The position numbers were made by a program, and so were the translations under genes. Source: Streptomyces sp. MNU76 (lineage in GTDB: Bacteria; Actinomycetota; Actinomycetes; Streptomycetales; Streptomycetaceae). From it: a DNA stretch of 64,000 bases. Below, in pieces: positions 20,067 to 28,361 of this stretch (position 1 is its first letter; each line of letters begins with the position of its first letter). A model generated the notes under the pieces. The model was given only the letters and a program-made list of their open reading frames with translations. It was not told where the DNA came from and searched no databases. The stretch is taken from the NCBI RefSeq assembly GCF_020982545.1, contig NZ_JAJKLK010000001.1, positions 1,318,662-1,382,661 of the forward strand, read 5' to 3'.

Positions 20067-20107
20067 AGGGCGGGGCCCCGGATTTTGATCCGGGGCCCCG
20101 CCCTTTT
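20067..20107 (+). terminator. Strong intrinsic terminator after divIVA
   Basis: A perfect 17-bp stem (left arm 20067-20083, right arm 20088-20104) closes a TTTG loop and is followed by a T run. It begins 36 bp after the divIVA stop and ends the dcw transcription block. Confidence 0.9.
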
Positions 20108-20157
20108 GCTGTGCGCGGGCGGGGCGTGGTGGGGGCAGGTGTCCTGCGTACGCAACG

Positions 20158-20201
20158 CCGAAGGCCTGGGTCGCCGAGATTTTCGGGCTCCAGGCCTTCG
20201 G
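20158..20201. terminator. Second hairpin between divIVA and ileS
   Basis: CCGAAGGCCTGG (20158-20169) and its exact complement (20190-20201) flank 20 bp. It sits between the convergent divIVA and ileS genes and could act as a backup or bidirectional terminator. Confidence 0.5.
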
Positions 20202-20270
20202 GGTGCGCGGTGGCTGTCGCGGGACGGGTCGGGGGCGCTTGCCGGCGCTGACAGGGCGCCGCTGCGCCCA

Positions 20271-20400
20271 CCCTCCCCACTCTCGGCTTCGCTCGAGCGG
20301 GAGGTGCCCCGTCGCCCCAGCGGCACGATTGCCCGCAGCTGGGGACAGCTGAGCCCGTGCCCCTTCAGGGGCACGGGGAACTGCGCGATCAGCCGCATCT
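20271..20400. repeat. Dispersed Streptomyces-type intergenic repeat
   Basis: This stretch combines CTCGGCTTCGCTCGAGCGGG with a perfect palindromic hairpin (CCCGTGCCCCT at 20354-20364, complement at 20367-20377) that continues as GGGGAACTGCGCGATCAGCC. I recall near-identical modules in many Streptomyces intergenic regions. It is non-coding, lies between convergent genes, and its function is unknown. Apart from this and the hairpins, the 20108-20459 gap shows nothing else. Confidence 0.6.
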
Positions 20401-20459
20401 CGGCCGCAGCGCGAGGACGGCCTTGCCGGGCAGGGCGTGGCCCGGCCCGGCGCGGGACG

Positions 20460-23400
20460 TCACGCCTTGCGCAGGCTGAAGGTCAGCGTCAGTGCCTCGT
20501 CCGTGAAGGGCTTGCCGAACGTGTCGTCGGCCTCGCCGGAGGCGAAGTCCGTCGCGAGGACCTCGTCCGCGATCAGGCCCGAGTGCTCGGTCAGCGCCGC
20601 GGTCACCGCCGGGTCCGTCGCCGTCCAGCGGAGCGCGATCCGGTCGGCCACGTCGAGGCCGCTGTTCTTGCGGGCCTCCTGGATGAGCCGGATGGCGTCC
20701 CGGGCGAGGCCGGCCCGGCGGAGTTCCTCCGTGATCTCCAGGTCGAGGGCGACCGTCGCACCGGAGTCGGAGGCCACCGACCAGCCCTCGCGGGGGGTCT
20801 CCGTGATGATGACCTCGTCAGGGGCGAGGGTGACGGTCTCGCCGTCGACCTCGACCGTCGCCGTGCCCTCACGCAGGGCCAGGGACAGGGCAGCCGCGTC
20901 GGCGTTCGCCACGGCCTTGGCCACGTCCTGGACGCGCTTGCCGAAGCGCTTGCCCAGCGCGCGGAAGTTGGCCTTGGCGGTGGTGTCCACCAGCGAGCCG
21001 CCGACCTCGGAGAGCGAGGCCAGCGAGCTGACGTTCAGCTCCTCCGTGATCTGCGCGTGCAGCTCGGGGTTCAGGGCGTCGAAGCCCGTCGCCGCCACCA
21101 GGGCGCGGGACAGGGGCTGACGGGTCTTGACACCGGACTCCGCGCGCGTGGCCCGGCCCAGCTCCACCAGGCGGCGGACCAGGACCATCTGCTTCGACAG
21201 GTCGGGGTCGATCGCGGAGAGGTCCGCCTCGGGCCAGGAGGCCAGGTGTACGGACTCGGGGGCGACCGGGGAGACCGGAACGATCAGGTCCTGCCAGACC
21301 CGCTCGGTGATGAACGGGGTCAGCGGGGCCATCAGCTTGGTGACCGTCTCGACGACCTCGTGCAGGGTGCGCAGCGCGGCCTTGTCGCCCTGCCAGAAGC
21401 GGCGGCGCGACCGGCGCACGTACCAGTTGGACAGATCGTCGACGAACGCCGAGAGGAGCTTTCCGGCGCGCTGGGTGTCGTACGCCTCCAGGGCCCCGGT
21501 CACCTGGTCGGTGAGGGCGTGCAGCTCCGAGAGCAGCCAGCGGTCCAGGACCGGGCGGTCGGCCGGGGCCGGGTCCGCCGCGCTGGGCGCCCAGTTCGAC
21601 GTACGGGCGTACAGGGCCTGGAAGGCGACCGTGTTCCAGTACGTGAGGAGCGTCTTGCGGACGACCTCCTGGATGGTGCCGTGGCCGACGCGGCGGGCCG
21701 CCCAGGGGGAGCCGCCGGCGGCCATGAACCAGCGGACGGCGTCGGCGCCGTGCTGGTCCATGAGCGGGATGGGCTGCAGGATGTTGCCCAGGTGCTTGGA
21801 CATCTTGCGGCCGTCCTCGGCGAGGATGTGGCCGAGGCAGACGACGTTCTCGTACGACGACTTGTCGAAGACCAGGGTGCCGACGGCCATCAGCGTGTAG
21901 AACCAGCCGCGGGTCTGGTCGATGGCCTCGCTGATGAACTGGGCCGGGTAGCGGGACTCGAAGAGTTCCTTGTTCTTGTACGGGTAGCCCCACTGAGCGA
22001 ACGGCATCGAGCCCGAGTCGTACCAGGCGTCGATGACCTCCGGGACGCGCGTGGCCGTGCTGCCGCAGCCGTCCTCGGGGCAGGGGAAGGTGACCGCGTC
22101 GATGAACGGGCGGTGCGGGTCCAGCTCCGACTGGTCGGTGCCGGAGAGCCGGCTCAGCTCCTCGCGGGAGCCGACGCAGGTCAGGTGGTTCTCCTCACAG
22201 CGCCAGATCGGCAGCGGTGTGCCCCAGTAGCGGCTGCGGGAGAGCGCCCAGTCGATGTTGTTGTTCAGCCAGTCGCCGAAGCGGCCGTGCTTGACCGAGT
22301 CCGGGAACCAGTTGGTCTTCTCGTTCTCCTGGAGGAGGCGGTCCTTGACGGCGGTGGTGCGGATGTACCAGGACGGCTGCGCGTAGTAGAGGAGCGCGGT
22401 GTGGCAGCGCCAGCAGTGCGGGTAGCTGTGCTCGTACGGGATGTGCCTGAAGAGCAGGCCACGCTGCTGGAGGTCCTCGGTGAGCTGTTCGTCCGCCTTC
22501 TTGAAGAAGACGCCGCCGACGAGGGGGACGTCCTCCTCGAAGGTGCCGTCGGGGCGGACCGGGTTCACCACGGGCAGGCCGTACGAGCGGCAGACCTTGA
22601 GGTCGTCCTCACCGAAGGCGGGGGACTGGTGGACCAGACCCGTACCGTCCTCGGTCGTCACGTACTCGGCGTTGACGACGTAGTGCGCCTCGGCCGGGAA
22701 CTCCACGAGCTCGAACGGACGTTGATAGGTCCAGCGCTCCATCTCGGCGCCGGTGAAGGTCTGGCCGGTGGTCTGCCAGCCCTCGCCGAGCGCCTTGGCG
22801 ACGAGCGGCTCGGCGACGACGAGCTTCTCGCTGCCGTCCGTGGCGACCACGTAGGTGACCTCGGGGTGGGCGGCGACCGCGGTGTTGGACACCAGCGTCC
22901 ACGGCGTGGTCGTCCACACCAGGAGCGCCGCCTCACCGGCGAGCGGACCGGAGGTGAGCGGGAAACGGACGTACACCGACGGGTCGACGACCGTCTCGTA
23001 GCCCTGCGCCAGCTCGTGGTCCGACAGACCGGTGCCGCAGCGGGGGCACCAGGGGGCGACGCGGTGGTCCTGGACCAGCAGGCCCTTGTTGAAGATCTCC
23101 TTGAGCGACCACCAGACGGACTCGACGTACTCCGGGTCCATGGTCCGGTAGGCGTCGTCGAGGTCGACCCAGTAGCCCATGCGGGTCGTGAGCTCGGTGA
23201 AGGCGTCGGTGTGCCGGGTCACCGAGTCCCGGCACTTGGCGTTGAACTCGGCGATGCCGTACGCCTCGATGTCCTTCTTGCCGTTGAAGCCGAGTTCCTT
23301 CTCGACCGCCAGCTCCACGGGGAGGCCGTGGCAGTCCCAGCCGGCCTTGCGGGCCACGTGGTAGCCGCGCATCGTGCGGAAGCGGGGGAAGACGTCCTTG

Positions 23401-23603
23401 AAGACGCGCGCCTCGATGTGGTGGGCGCCCGGCATGCCGTTGGCGGTGGGCGGGCCCTCGTAGAACACCCACTCGGGGCGGCCCTCGGACTGCTCCAGGC
23501 TCTTGGCGAAGATCTTCTGCTCGCGCCAGAAGTCGAGCACCGCGTGCTCGAGCGCGGGCAGATCGACCTGGGCGGGCACCTGGCGGTACGTCGGCTCTGT
23601 CAT
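20460..23603 (-). CDS. ileS: Isoleucyl-tRNA synthetase
   Basis: IleRS charges tRNA-Ile and edits misactivated valine. The 1047-residue product is of the eukaryote-like long type common in actinobacteria. The class I HIGH-equivalent lies in YEGPPTANGMPGAHHIEAR, and the KMSKS loop reads DGRKMSKHLGN. Zinc-type Cys pairs occur (WCPRCGTG and HCWRCH). The WTTTPWTL segment marks the editing domain. ATG 23601-23603 (MTEPTYRQVPAQVDLP) was chosen because a GGAGGA ribosome site precedes it and this site is part of the T-box switch. The gene converges on divIVA. No frame defects are seen over 3.1 kb. Confidence 0.97.
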   Translation of the reverse strand: MTEPTYRQVPAQVDLPALEHAVLDFWREQKIFAKSLEQSEGRPEWVFYEGPPTANGMPGAHHIEARVFKDVFPRFRTMRGYHVARKAGWDCHGLPVELAVEKELGFNGKKDIEAYGIAEFNAKCRDSVTRHTDAFTELTTRMGYWVDLDDAYRTMDPEYVESVWWSLKEIFNKGLLVQDHRVAPWCPRCGTGLSDHELAQGYETVVDPSVYVRFPLTSGPLAGEAALLVWTTTPWTLVSNTAVAAHPEVTYVVATDGSEKLVVAEPLVAKALGEGWQTTGQTFTGAEMERWTYQRPFELVEFPAEAHYVVNAEYVTTEDGTGLVHQSPAFGEDDLKVCRSYGLPVVNPVRPDGTFEEDVPLVGGVFFKKADEQLTEDLQQRGLLFRHIPYEHSYPHCWRCHTALLYYAQPSWYIRTTAVKDRLLQENEKTNWFPDSVKHGRFGDWLNNNIDWALSRSRYWGTPLPIWRCEENHLTCVGSREELSRLSGTDQSELDPHRPFIDAVTFPCPEDGCGSTATRVPEVIDAWYDSGSMPFAQWGYPYKNKELFESRYPAQFISEAIDQTRGWFYTLMAVGTLVFDKSSYENVVCLGHILAEDGRKMSKHLGNILQPIPLMDQHGADAVRWFMAAGGSPWAARRVGHGTIQEVVRKTLLTYWNTVAFQALYARTSNWAPSAADPAPADRPVLDRWLLSELHALTDQVTGALEAYDTQRAGKLLSAFVDDLSNWYVRRSRRRFWQGDKAALRTLHEVVETVTKLMAPLTPFITERVWQDLIVPVSPVAPESVHLASWPEADLSAIDPDLSKQMVLVRRLVELGRATRAESGVKTRQPLSRALVAATGFDALNPELHAQITEELNVSSLASLSEVGGSLVDTTAKANFRALGKRFGKRVQDVAKAVANADAAALSLALREGTATVEVDGETVTLAPDEVIITETPREGWSVASDSGATVALDLEITEELRRAGLARDAIRLIQEARKNSGLDVADRIALRWTATDPAVTAALTEHSGLIADEVLATDFASGEADDTFGKPFTDEALTLTFSLRKA

Positions 23604-23925
23604 GAGCGGGCTTCCTCCAACGGACTTGCTGCCTTCCGTCGGAGGGACGAGAGCTTCGATCCTTCGTACGCCGTGTGCGGCGCGCTCCCGCGGTACCACC
23701 CTCCTTGGCCCGCCTGCGCGCCGTGTGCGCCGGTGAGCCCCCTCATTGAGGTCGCGATGCCGGGTCTACTCGCCACGTCCCACGGACTGCGCCATGCGGT
23801 GCGGCTTTCTTCCGGCGGCTCCGGGGTGATCTTCACATCGCGCTCGCCCCCGGGCTTCCACCGTCCCCGGGTCGCTCTGGGCTGCGTACGACGCTACTCG
23901 TCCCCATCCACGCTTCTCGCTCCGC
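23604..23925 (-). promoter_or_regulatory. T-box leader of ileS, translational type
   Basis: The minus strand holds the invariant T-box AGGGTGGTACCGCG (23689-23702), which pairs with the tRNA acceptor end. Further upstream a candidate specifier ATC (Ile) lies in GAAGATCACC near 23832-23841. Between T-box and start codon, two arms (plus-strand 23614-23624 and 23635-23645, one mismatch) can form a hairpin that buries the GGAGG ribosome site, and no run of U follows, so control is by translation initiation, as known for actinobacterial ileS. Uncharged tRNA-Ile would open the site. The remaining 23926-24252 stretch shows no clear element. Confidence 0.9.
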
Positions 23926-24252
23926 CCAGTGTACGGCGCCGTACGGACAGCGGCCGACCGGATTTCCGGCGGCCGTGGGAGGGGCTCGGCGGGACCTCGG
24001 CCGGGGTTGTCGGGCGGGAGCGGGGTGACCTGCGCGATGACCCGAATGGAGCGGGTGGGGCCTCCGGATCCTGGGACGTGCGGCGTGGCGGAATACCCGG
24101 CGGGGAGCTGGGCACAACGCTTGCAGGCTCGTCGCGCGACGGTCGTGGGGTGGGCGGAATGGGTGGTCTGCCCCGTTGCCGCGGGACTCGGGTCGATTTA
24201 TCGTCCCAGCACGATACGCGTGCAAGATCACAATATGTGAAGGGGCGCGGCC

Positions 24253-25164
24253 ATGGTGGCGAAGAAGACCGCCGTACAGCAGTCGGCGTCCGGCAGATCC
24301 ACGGTGGCCTCCGGCGGTGGGGACGAGGGGCAGAAGGCCGAGGCGGTGAAGGCGGCCGGCAAGAAGAGGGTGGCGAAGAAGGCGGTGGCCACGAAGGCGG
24401 GGGCGAAGAAGGCGGGGGCGAAGCGCGCGGTGACCAGGAAGAACGCGGCCGCGAAGTCGGTCGCGGGCGAAGCGGTCGCCGGGAAGTCGGTCGCCGAGAA
24501 GTCCGGTGTCGGGAAATCGGGCGTCGGGAAGTCGGCGGGCAGGAAGTCGGTCGGTGGTGAGTCGGCCGTCGGGAAGACCGCGGCCAAGAAGACGACGGCC
24601 AAGAAGAGCACCTCTGCGACGAAGAGCACGGTCAAGAAGGCGGGCGCGGCCGAGGCCGCCGAGACGACGGGAGCCACGACGGTGGTTGCGAAGAACACTC
24701 CTGGTACGGCTACGGCGGCGAAGAAGAAGCCCACCGCCGTCCCCAAGGCACGGCCCGCCGCGGTGGAGGCCGGCGAGCTCGCGGTACGCCCCGGCGAGGA
24801 TCCCTGGAGCCCCGACGAGGTGGACGAGGCCCGGACGGAGCTGCAGTCCGAGGCGATGCGGCTGAGGACCGAGCTGGAGGCCTCCGAGCGGGCCCTGACG
24901 GGTCTGATGCGGGACTCCGGGGACGGCGCGGGCGACGACCAGGCCGACACCGGGGCCAAGAACATCACGCGCGAGCACGAGCTGTCCCTCGCCCACAACG
25001 CGCGCGAGATGCTCGACCAGACCGAGCGCGCCCTCCACCGGCTCGCCTCGGGCACCTACGGTCTCTGCGAGAACTGCGGCAATCCGATCGGAAAGGCGCG
25101 AATGCAGGCTTTCCCCCGGGCCACACTGTGCGTCGAGTGCAAGCAGAAGCAGGAACGCCGCTAG
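24253..25164 (+). CDS. DksA/TraR-family zinc-finger protein with a Lys/Ala-rich histone-H1-like N-terminus
   Basis: The product has 303 residues in two parts. Residues 1 to about 170 are Lys/Ala/Thr-rich with many AKK and GKS repeats (VAKKAVATKAGAKKAGAKRA), resembling the H1-like tails of actinobacterial nucleoid proteins. The C-terminal part is a DksA/TraR domain: a helical hairpin (DEARTELQSEAMRLRTELEA, then HELSLAHNAREMLDQTERAL) followed by a CENC-x17-CVEC zinc finger. DksA proteins bind the RNA polymerase secondary channel; the tail suggests DNA binding too. The start is ATG 24253. It stands between ileS (divergent) and lspA. The combined role is inferred, not shown. Confidence 0.85.
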   Translation: MVAKKTAVQQSASGRSTVASGGGDEGQKAEAVKAAGKKRVAKKAVATKAGAKKAGAKRAVTRKNAAAKSVAGEAVAGKSVAEKSGVGKSGVGKSAGRKSVGGESAVGKTAAKKTTAKKSTSATKSTVKKAGAAEAAETTGATTVVAKNTPGTATAAKKKPTAVPKARPAAVEAGELAVRPGEDPWSPDEVDEARTELQSEAMRLRTELEASERALTGLMRDSGDGAGDDQADTGAKNITREHELSLAHNAREMLDQTERALHRLASGTYGLCENCGNPIGKARMQAFPRATLCVECKQKQERR

Positions 25165-25245
25165 CGATCGCCGACTGAGCCGCTGGTCCGCGGCGGGCGT
25201 GTCGTACCTTTGTCCTCAGTCAGGAACCTAGGTTGAGGGACTCAC

Positions 25246-25854
25246 GTGGCAGAGGCGGAGCGCATCATCGGTACGCCGGATATTCCAGACGCGGCGGGGA
25301 CCGACCCGGAGCAGTCCGACGGCGGCGACGCCGCGGCGCAGCGGACCGAGGCGGCGGCCGAGCCGCGCGGGCGGCGCCGGATCGCCGTGCTGTTCGGGGT
25401 CGCCGCGCTGGCGTACGCGCTCGACCTGGTCAGCAAGATGATCGTGGTCGCGAAGCTGGAGCACCACGAGCCGATCGAGATCATCGGAGACTGGCTGAAG
25501 TTCGAGGCGATCCGCAACGCGGGCGCGGCCTTCGGCTTCGGCGAGGCCTTCACGATCATCTTCACGGTGATCGCGGCGATCGTGATCGTGGTGATCGCCC
25601 GGCTCGCCCGCAAGCTCTACAGCCTGCCCTGGGCGATCGCGCTCGGTCTGCTGCTCGGCGGCGCGCTGGGCAACCTCACCGACCGGGTCTTCCGGTCGCC
25701 GGGTGTCTTCGAGGGCGCGGTCGTCGACTTCATCGCGCCGAAGGGCTTCGCGGTCTTCAACCTCGCGGATTCGGCCATCGTGTGCGGCGGCATCCTGATC
25801 GTGCTGCTGTCGTTCCGGGGGCTCGACCCGGACGGGACCGTCCACAAGGACTGA
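25246..25854 (+). CDS. lspA: Prolipoprotein signal peptidase (signal peptidase II)
   Basis: LspA removes signal peptides from diacylglyceryl-modified lipoproteins in the membrane. The 202-residue product has an N-terminal cytoplasmic extension of about 45 residues rich in Ala, Glu and Asp, then four hydrophobic helices. The family motifs are present: NAGAAFGFG, and the two catalytic Asp in [12 protein letters not shown] and [12 protein letters not shown]. The start GTG 25246 ([12 protein letters not shown]) lies 82 bp after the DksA-like gene. It is followed by rluD after about 105 bp, a pairing widespread in bacteria. Confidence 0.95.
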   Translation: MAEAERIIGTPDIPDAAGTDPEQSDGGDAAAQRTEAAAEPRGRRRIAVLFGVAALAYALDLVSKMIVVAKLEHHEPIEIIGDWLKFEAIRNAGAAFGFGEAFTIIFTVIAAIVIVVIARLARKLYSLPWAIALGLLLGGALGNLTDRVFRSPGVFEGAVVDFIAPKGFAVFNLADSAIVCGGILIVLLSFRGLDPDGTVHKD

Positions 25855-25958
25855 GTCCACGGGGGCGAGGGCGGGGCCCGGGCGGGTCCGAGACGGGGCC
25901 GACCGGGTTTTCCACAGGCGCGGTCGGGCGTGTCGTGACGGTCCGGCATACTCGTCGG

Positions 25959-26903
25959 GTGAGCACGATTCCCGAGATCCGTACCCTGCCCGTGCCCGAC
26001 GGCCTGGAGGGCGAGCGCGTCGACGCCGCCATCTCCCGCATGTTCGGCTTCTCCCGCACCAAGGCGGCCGAGCTCGCCGCCGCGGGGAAGGTCACGGTCG
26101 ACGGGTCGGTGGTCGGCAAGTCGGAGCGGGTGCACGGCGGGGCCTGGCTGGAGGTCGAGATGCCGCAGGCGCCCGCCCCGGTGCAGGTCGTCGCCGAGCC
26201 GGTCGAGGGCATGGAGATCGTGCACGACGACGACGACGTGGTCGTGATCGTCAAGCCGGTCGGTGTGGCCGCGCACCCCAGCCCCGGCTGGTCCGGGCCC
26301 ACCGTGATCGGCGGGCTCGCTGCCGCCGGGTACCGGATCTCGACGTCCGGTGCCGCCGAGCGCCAGGGCATCGTGCACCGGCTCGACGTGGGCACCTCGG
26401 GCCTCATGGTGGTCGCCAAGTCGGAGTACGCGTACACCTCCCTGAAGCGCCAGTTCAAGGAGCGGACGGTCGACAAGCGGTACCACGCGCTGGTCCAGGG
26501 CCACCCCGACCCGACGAGCGGCACCATCGACGCGCCCATCGGACGGCATCCGAACCACGACTACAAGTGGGCCGTCACCGCCGAGGGCAAGCCGTCGGTC
26601 ACGCACTACGACCTCATCGAGGCGTTCCGTGCCGCCTCCCTGCTCGACATCAAGCTGGAGACCGGGCGCACCCACCAGATCCGCGTCCACATGTCCGCCC
26701 ACCGGCACCCTTGCGTCGGCGACCTGACGTACGGCGCCGATCCGACGCTCGCCAAGCGGCTCGGCATCACCCGCCAGTGGCTGCAGGCCGTCCGGCTCGG
26801 CTTCGAGCACCCCGGGGACGGGAGCTGGGTCGAGTTCGAGTGCGACTACCCGGCGGATCTGCAGAAGGCCCTGGACAAGGTCCGGGAGGAGACGTACGCG
26901 TGA
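25959..26903 (+). CDS. rluD: Ribosomal large subunit pseudouridine synthase, RluA/RluD family
   Basis: The enzyme isomerises specific uridines in 23S rRNA to pseudouridine. The 314-residue product has an N-terminal S4 RNA-binding domain ([32 protein letters not shown]) and a catalytic domain with the active Asp in [18 protein letters not shown] (about residue 138), plus [13 protein letters not shown] and VGDLTYGAD. The start GTG 25959 ([12 protein letters not shown]) was chosen from homology; the open frame continues upstream across lspA in shadow. Its stop overlaps the next gene's GTG. RluD-type is preferred over RluA or RluC on synteny; the exact rRNA target is not certain. Confidence 0.92.
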   Translation: MSTIPEIRTLPVPDGLEGERVDAAISRMFGFSRTKAAELAAAGKVTVDGSVVGKSERVHGGAWLEVEMPQAPAPVQVVAEPVEGMEIVHDDDDVVVIVKPVGVAAHPSPGWSGPTVIGGLAAAGYRISTSGAAERQGIVHRLDVGTSGLMVVAKSEYAYTSLKRQFKERTVDKRYHALVQGHPDPTSGTIDAPIGRHPNHDYKWAVTAEGKPSVTHYDLIEAFRAASLLDIKLETGRTHQIRVHMSAHRHPCVGDLTYGADPTLAKRLGITRQWLQAVRLGFEHPGDGSWVEFECDYPADLQKALDKVREETYA

Positions 26904-27374
26904 GCCCCGTACCGGTGTCCTACGAGGTGCGCGTCGCCGACGGCCCCGGCGATCGCGAGGCGTGCTTCGCGGTGCGCAAGGAGGTCTTCGTCGTCGAGCA
27001 GGGGGTGCCGGAGGACCTGGAGTACGACGCGTACGACGCCGGGGCCGTGCACGTCCTCGCCGTACGGGACGACGGGGTGCCCCTCGGGGCCGGGCGGCTG
27101 CTGTACGGGGAGGCCGCCGCCTGCAAGACCGGAGGGGGTTCGGGGTCGGGTCCCTGGGGCGGCTCGCGGTCGTGCCGGAGGCCGAGGGCTGGGCGTCGGG
27201 GTCGCGCTGGTGCGGGCCGTCGAGGAGGCGGCCCGGGAGCGCGGGCTGACCGAGGTGGACCTGGGGGCGCAGACACACGCGCTGGGTTTCTACGAGCGGC
27301 TGGGGTATGCGGCGTACGGACCGGAGTTCCTGGACGCGGGCATACCTCATCGCGCGATGCGGCGCAGGCTTTGA
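26900..27374 (+). pseudogene. GNAT-family N-acetyltransferase with two frame breaks
   Basis: This is a GNAT acyltransferase reading frame starting at GTG 26900, overlapping the rluD stop. The start reads [20 protein letters not shown] and includes CFAVRKEVFVVEQGVPEDLEYD, as in ElaA-like or YjcF-like GNATs. It then needs one extra G in the G5 run near 27133-27138 to reach GFGVGSLGRLAVVPEAEG, and one more G near 27185-27188 to reach LGVGVALVRAVEEAARERGL and FYERLGYAAYGPEF, ending at TGA 27372-27374. With both corrections it is 159 codons with all GNAT motifs, so the defects may be sequencing errors rather than decay. Substrate unknown. Confidence 0.75.
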
Positions 27375-27479
27375 TGTGGCGCAGGCTTTGACGCGGTGCA
27401 GGCCTTAGCGTTGCGTGGTGCGGGTGGGGCACCCGGGCATCCGGTCGGTCGTGATCGTCCAGCACCAGCGGAGCGCCCC

Positions 27480-27680
27480 ATGGATCAGTTGGCCCTGTTC
27501 TTCGTCCTGCTGGTGGGGCCGTGGTCAGTGTGCCGGTGGGGAGCGGCTGAAGCTGCCCGCGCCGGTGCTGATGACCTTGCTCGGTATCGCGCTGGCCATC
27601 CCGGGTTCGTGCCCAACGTGGAGATCCCGCCGGACCTCATCCTGCCGCTGCTGTTGCCGCCGCTGCTGTACGCGGCATGT
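27480..27680 (+). pseudogene. 5' fragment of a Na+/H+ (CPA1/NhaP-type) antiporter gene
   Basis: From ATG 27480 the three frames piece together into MDQLALFFVLLVG, AVVSVPVGERLKLPAPVLM, TLLGIALAIPG and FVPNVEIPPDLILPLLLPPL ending LLYAA. This is the first helices of a CPA1-type Na+/H+ exchanger. Three single-G losses in G runs break the frame (near 27514, 27538 and 27603). After LLYAA at about 27,680 homology stops and the minus-strand sequence becomes the 3' end of the sigma factor gene. So only about 70 of the usual 500 or more codons are present. The truncation is structural and cannot be explained by base miscalls. Confidence 0.7.
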
Positions 27681-28336
27681 GCTTCCGCTGCGGGTGGGAC
27701 GGATGTCCCCTGCGTCCGGTTCCTTCCGCGCCCCGACTTTTTGCCGCCCTCCCCCTCGCCCTCCGCTCGGAGATGGGTCAGGAGCGGCAGAAGTCTGGCT
27801 CTGCCACGGGCGCAGCGGCTCTTCACCGTGCCGGTCGGCACATCGAGGATGCGGGCGGCTTCCGCCACCGGATAGCCCTGCATGTCCACCAGGACGAGTG
27901 CCGCCCGCTGATCCTTCGGGAGGGTGCCCAGAGCCTCCAGCAGCTGGCGGTGCAGATCGTTGCGCTCGGCAGGAGCGGACGCCGATTCGTGCGGCTCCAG
28001 GAGCTGTTCCAGACGCTCGGTGTCGTCGACGGGCGACGTCTTGCGGGACGCCGCCTTGCGGGCACGATCCAGGCAGGCGTTCACCGTGATGCGGTGGAGC
28101 CAGGTCGTGACGGCCGACTGGCCACGGAAGGTGTGGGCGGCCCGGTAGGCGGACACCAGGGCGTCCTGGACGGCGTCGGCGGCTTCCTCGCGGTCTCCCA
28201 GGGTCCGCAGCGCCACCGCCCAGAGGCGGTCCCGGTGCCGCCGTACGAGTTCGCTGAAGGCGTCGGGGTCGCCCTCGACATGGCGGGCCAGGAGATCCTG
28301 ATCGCTCACCCCGCTGTGATCGGCGCTGTGCGCCAC
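27485..28336 (-). CDS. sigM: ECF sigma factor, SigM-like, with a foreign C-terminal tail
   Basis: The product is an extracytoplasmic-function sigma factor. GTG 28334-28336 with AAGGGGGG upstream opens MAHSADHSGVSDQDLL. Region 2 is RHRDRLWAVALRTLGDREEAADAVQDALVSAY with TFRGQSAVTTWLHRITVNACLDRARK. Region 4 is LGTLPKDQRAALVLVDMQGYPVAEAARILDVPTGTVKSRCARGRARL. Both are intact. Past SVPPAAEAH (about 27,680) the frame runs into the antisense of the antiporter fragment for about 64 unrelated residues, ending at 27485. The stop and any downstream anti-sigma gene are therefore missing. In S. coelicolor sigM lies beside the same pseudokinase and murJ genes. Function of the core should be retained, but its regulation may not be. 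Confidence 0.85.
   Translation of the reverse strand: MAHSADHSGVSDQDLLARHVEGDPDAFSELVRRHRDRLWAVALRTLGDREEAADAVQDALVSAYRAAHTFRGQSAVTTWLHRITVNACLDRARKAASRKTSPVDDTERLEQLLEPHESASAPAERNDLHRQLLEALGTLPKDQRAALVLVDMQGYPVAEAARILDVPTGTVKSRCARGRARLLPLLTHLRAEGEGEGGKKSGRGRNRTQGTSVPPAAEAHAAYSSGGNSSGRMRSGGISTLGTNPGWPARYRARSSAPARAASAAPHRHTDHGPTSRTKNRAN
27672..27690. other. Rearrangement or misassembly junction
   Basis: The antiporter fragment ends and the sigma factor gene's C-terminal coding begins within a few bases, with no spacer, terminator, IS end or repeat visible. Genes to the left are the dcw neighbourhood; genes to the right are the oriC neighbourhood as I recall it in S. coelicolor. Both flanking genes are cut in mid-frame. 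See the findings. Confidence 0.65.
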
Positions 28337-28361
28337 CGGACCCCCCTTCTTCGACGAGCTC

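Noticed and set aside
20085..24560. 1491-residue plus-strand frame
   Set aside because: Antisense to ileS and running through a repeat and the T-box leader; no domain matches.
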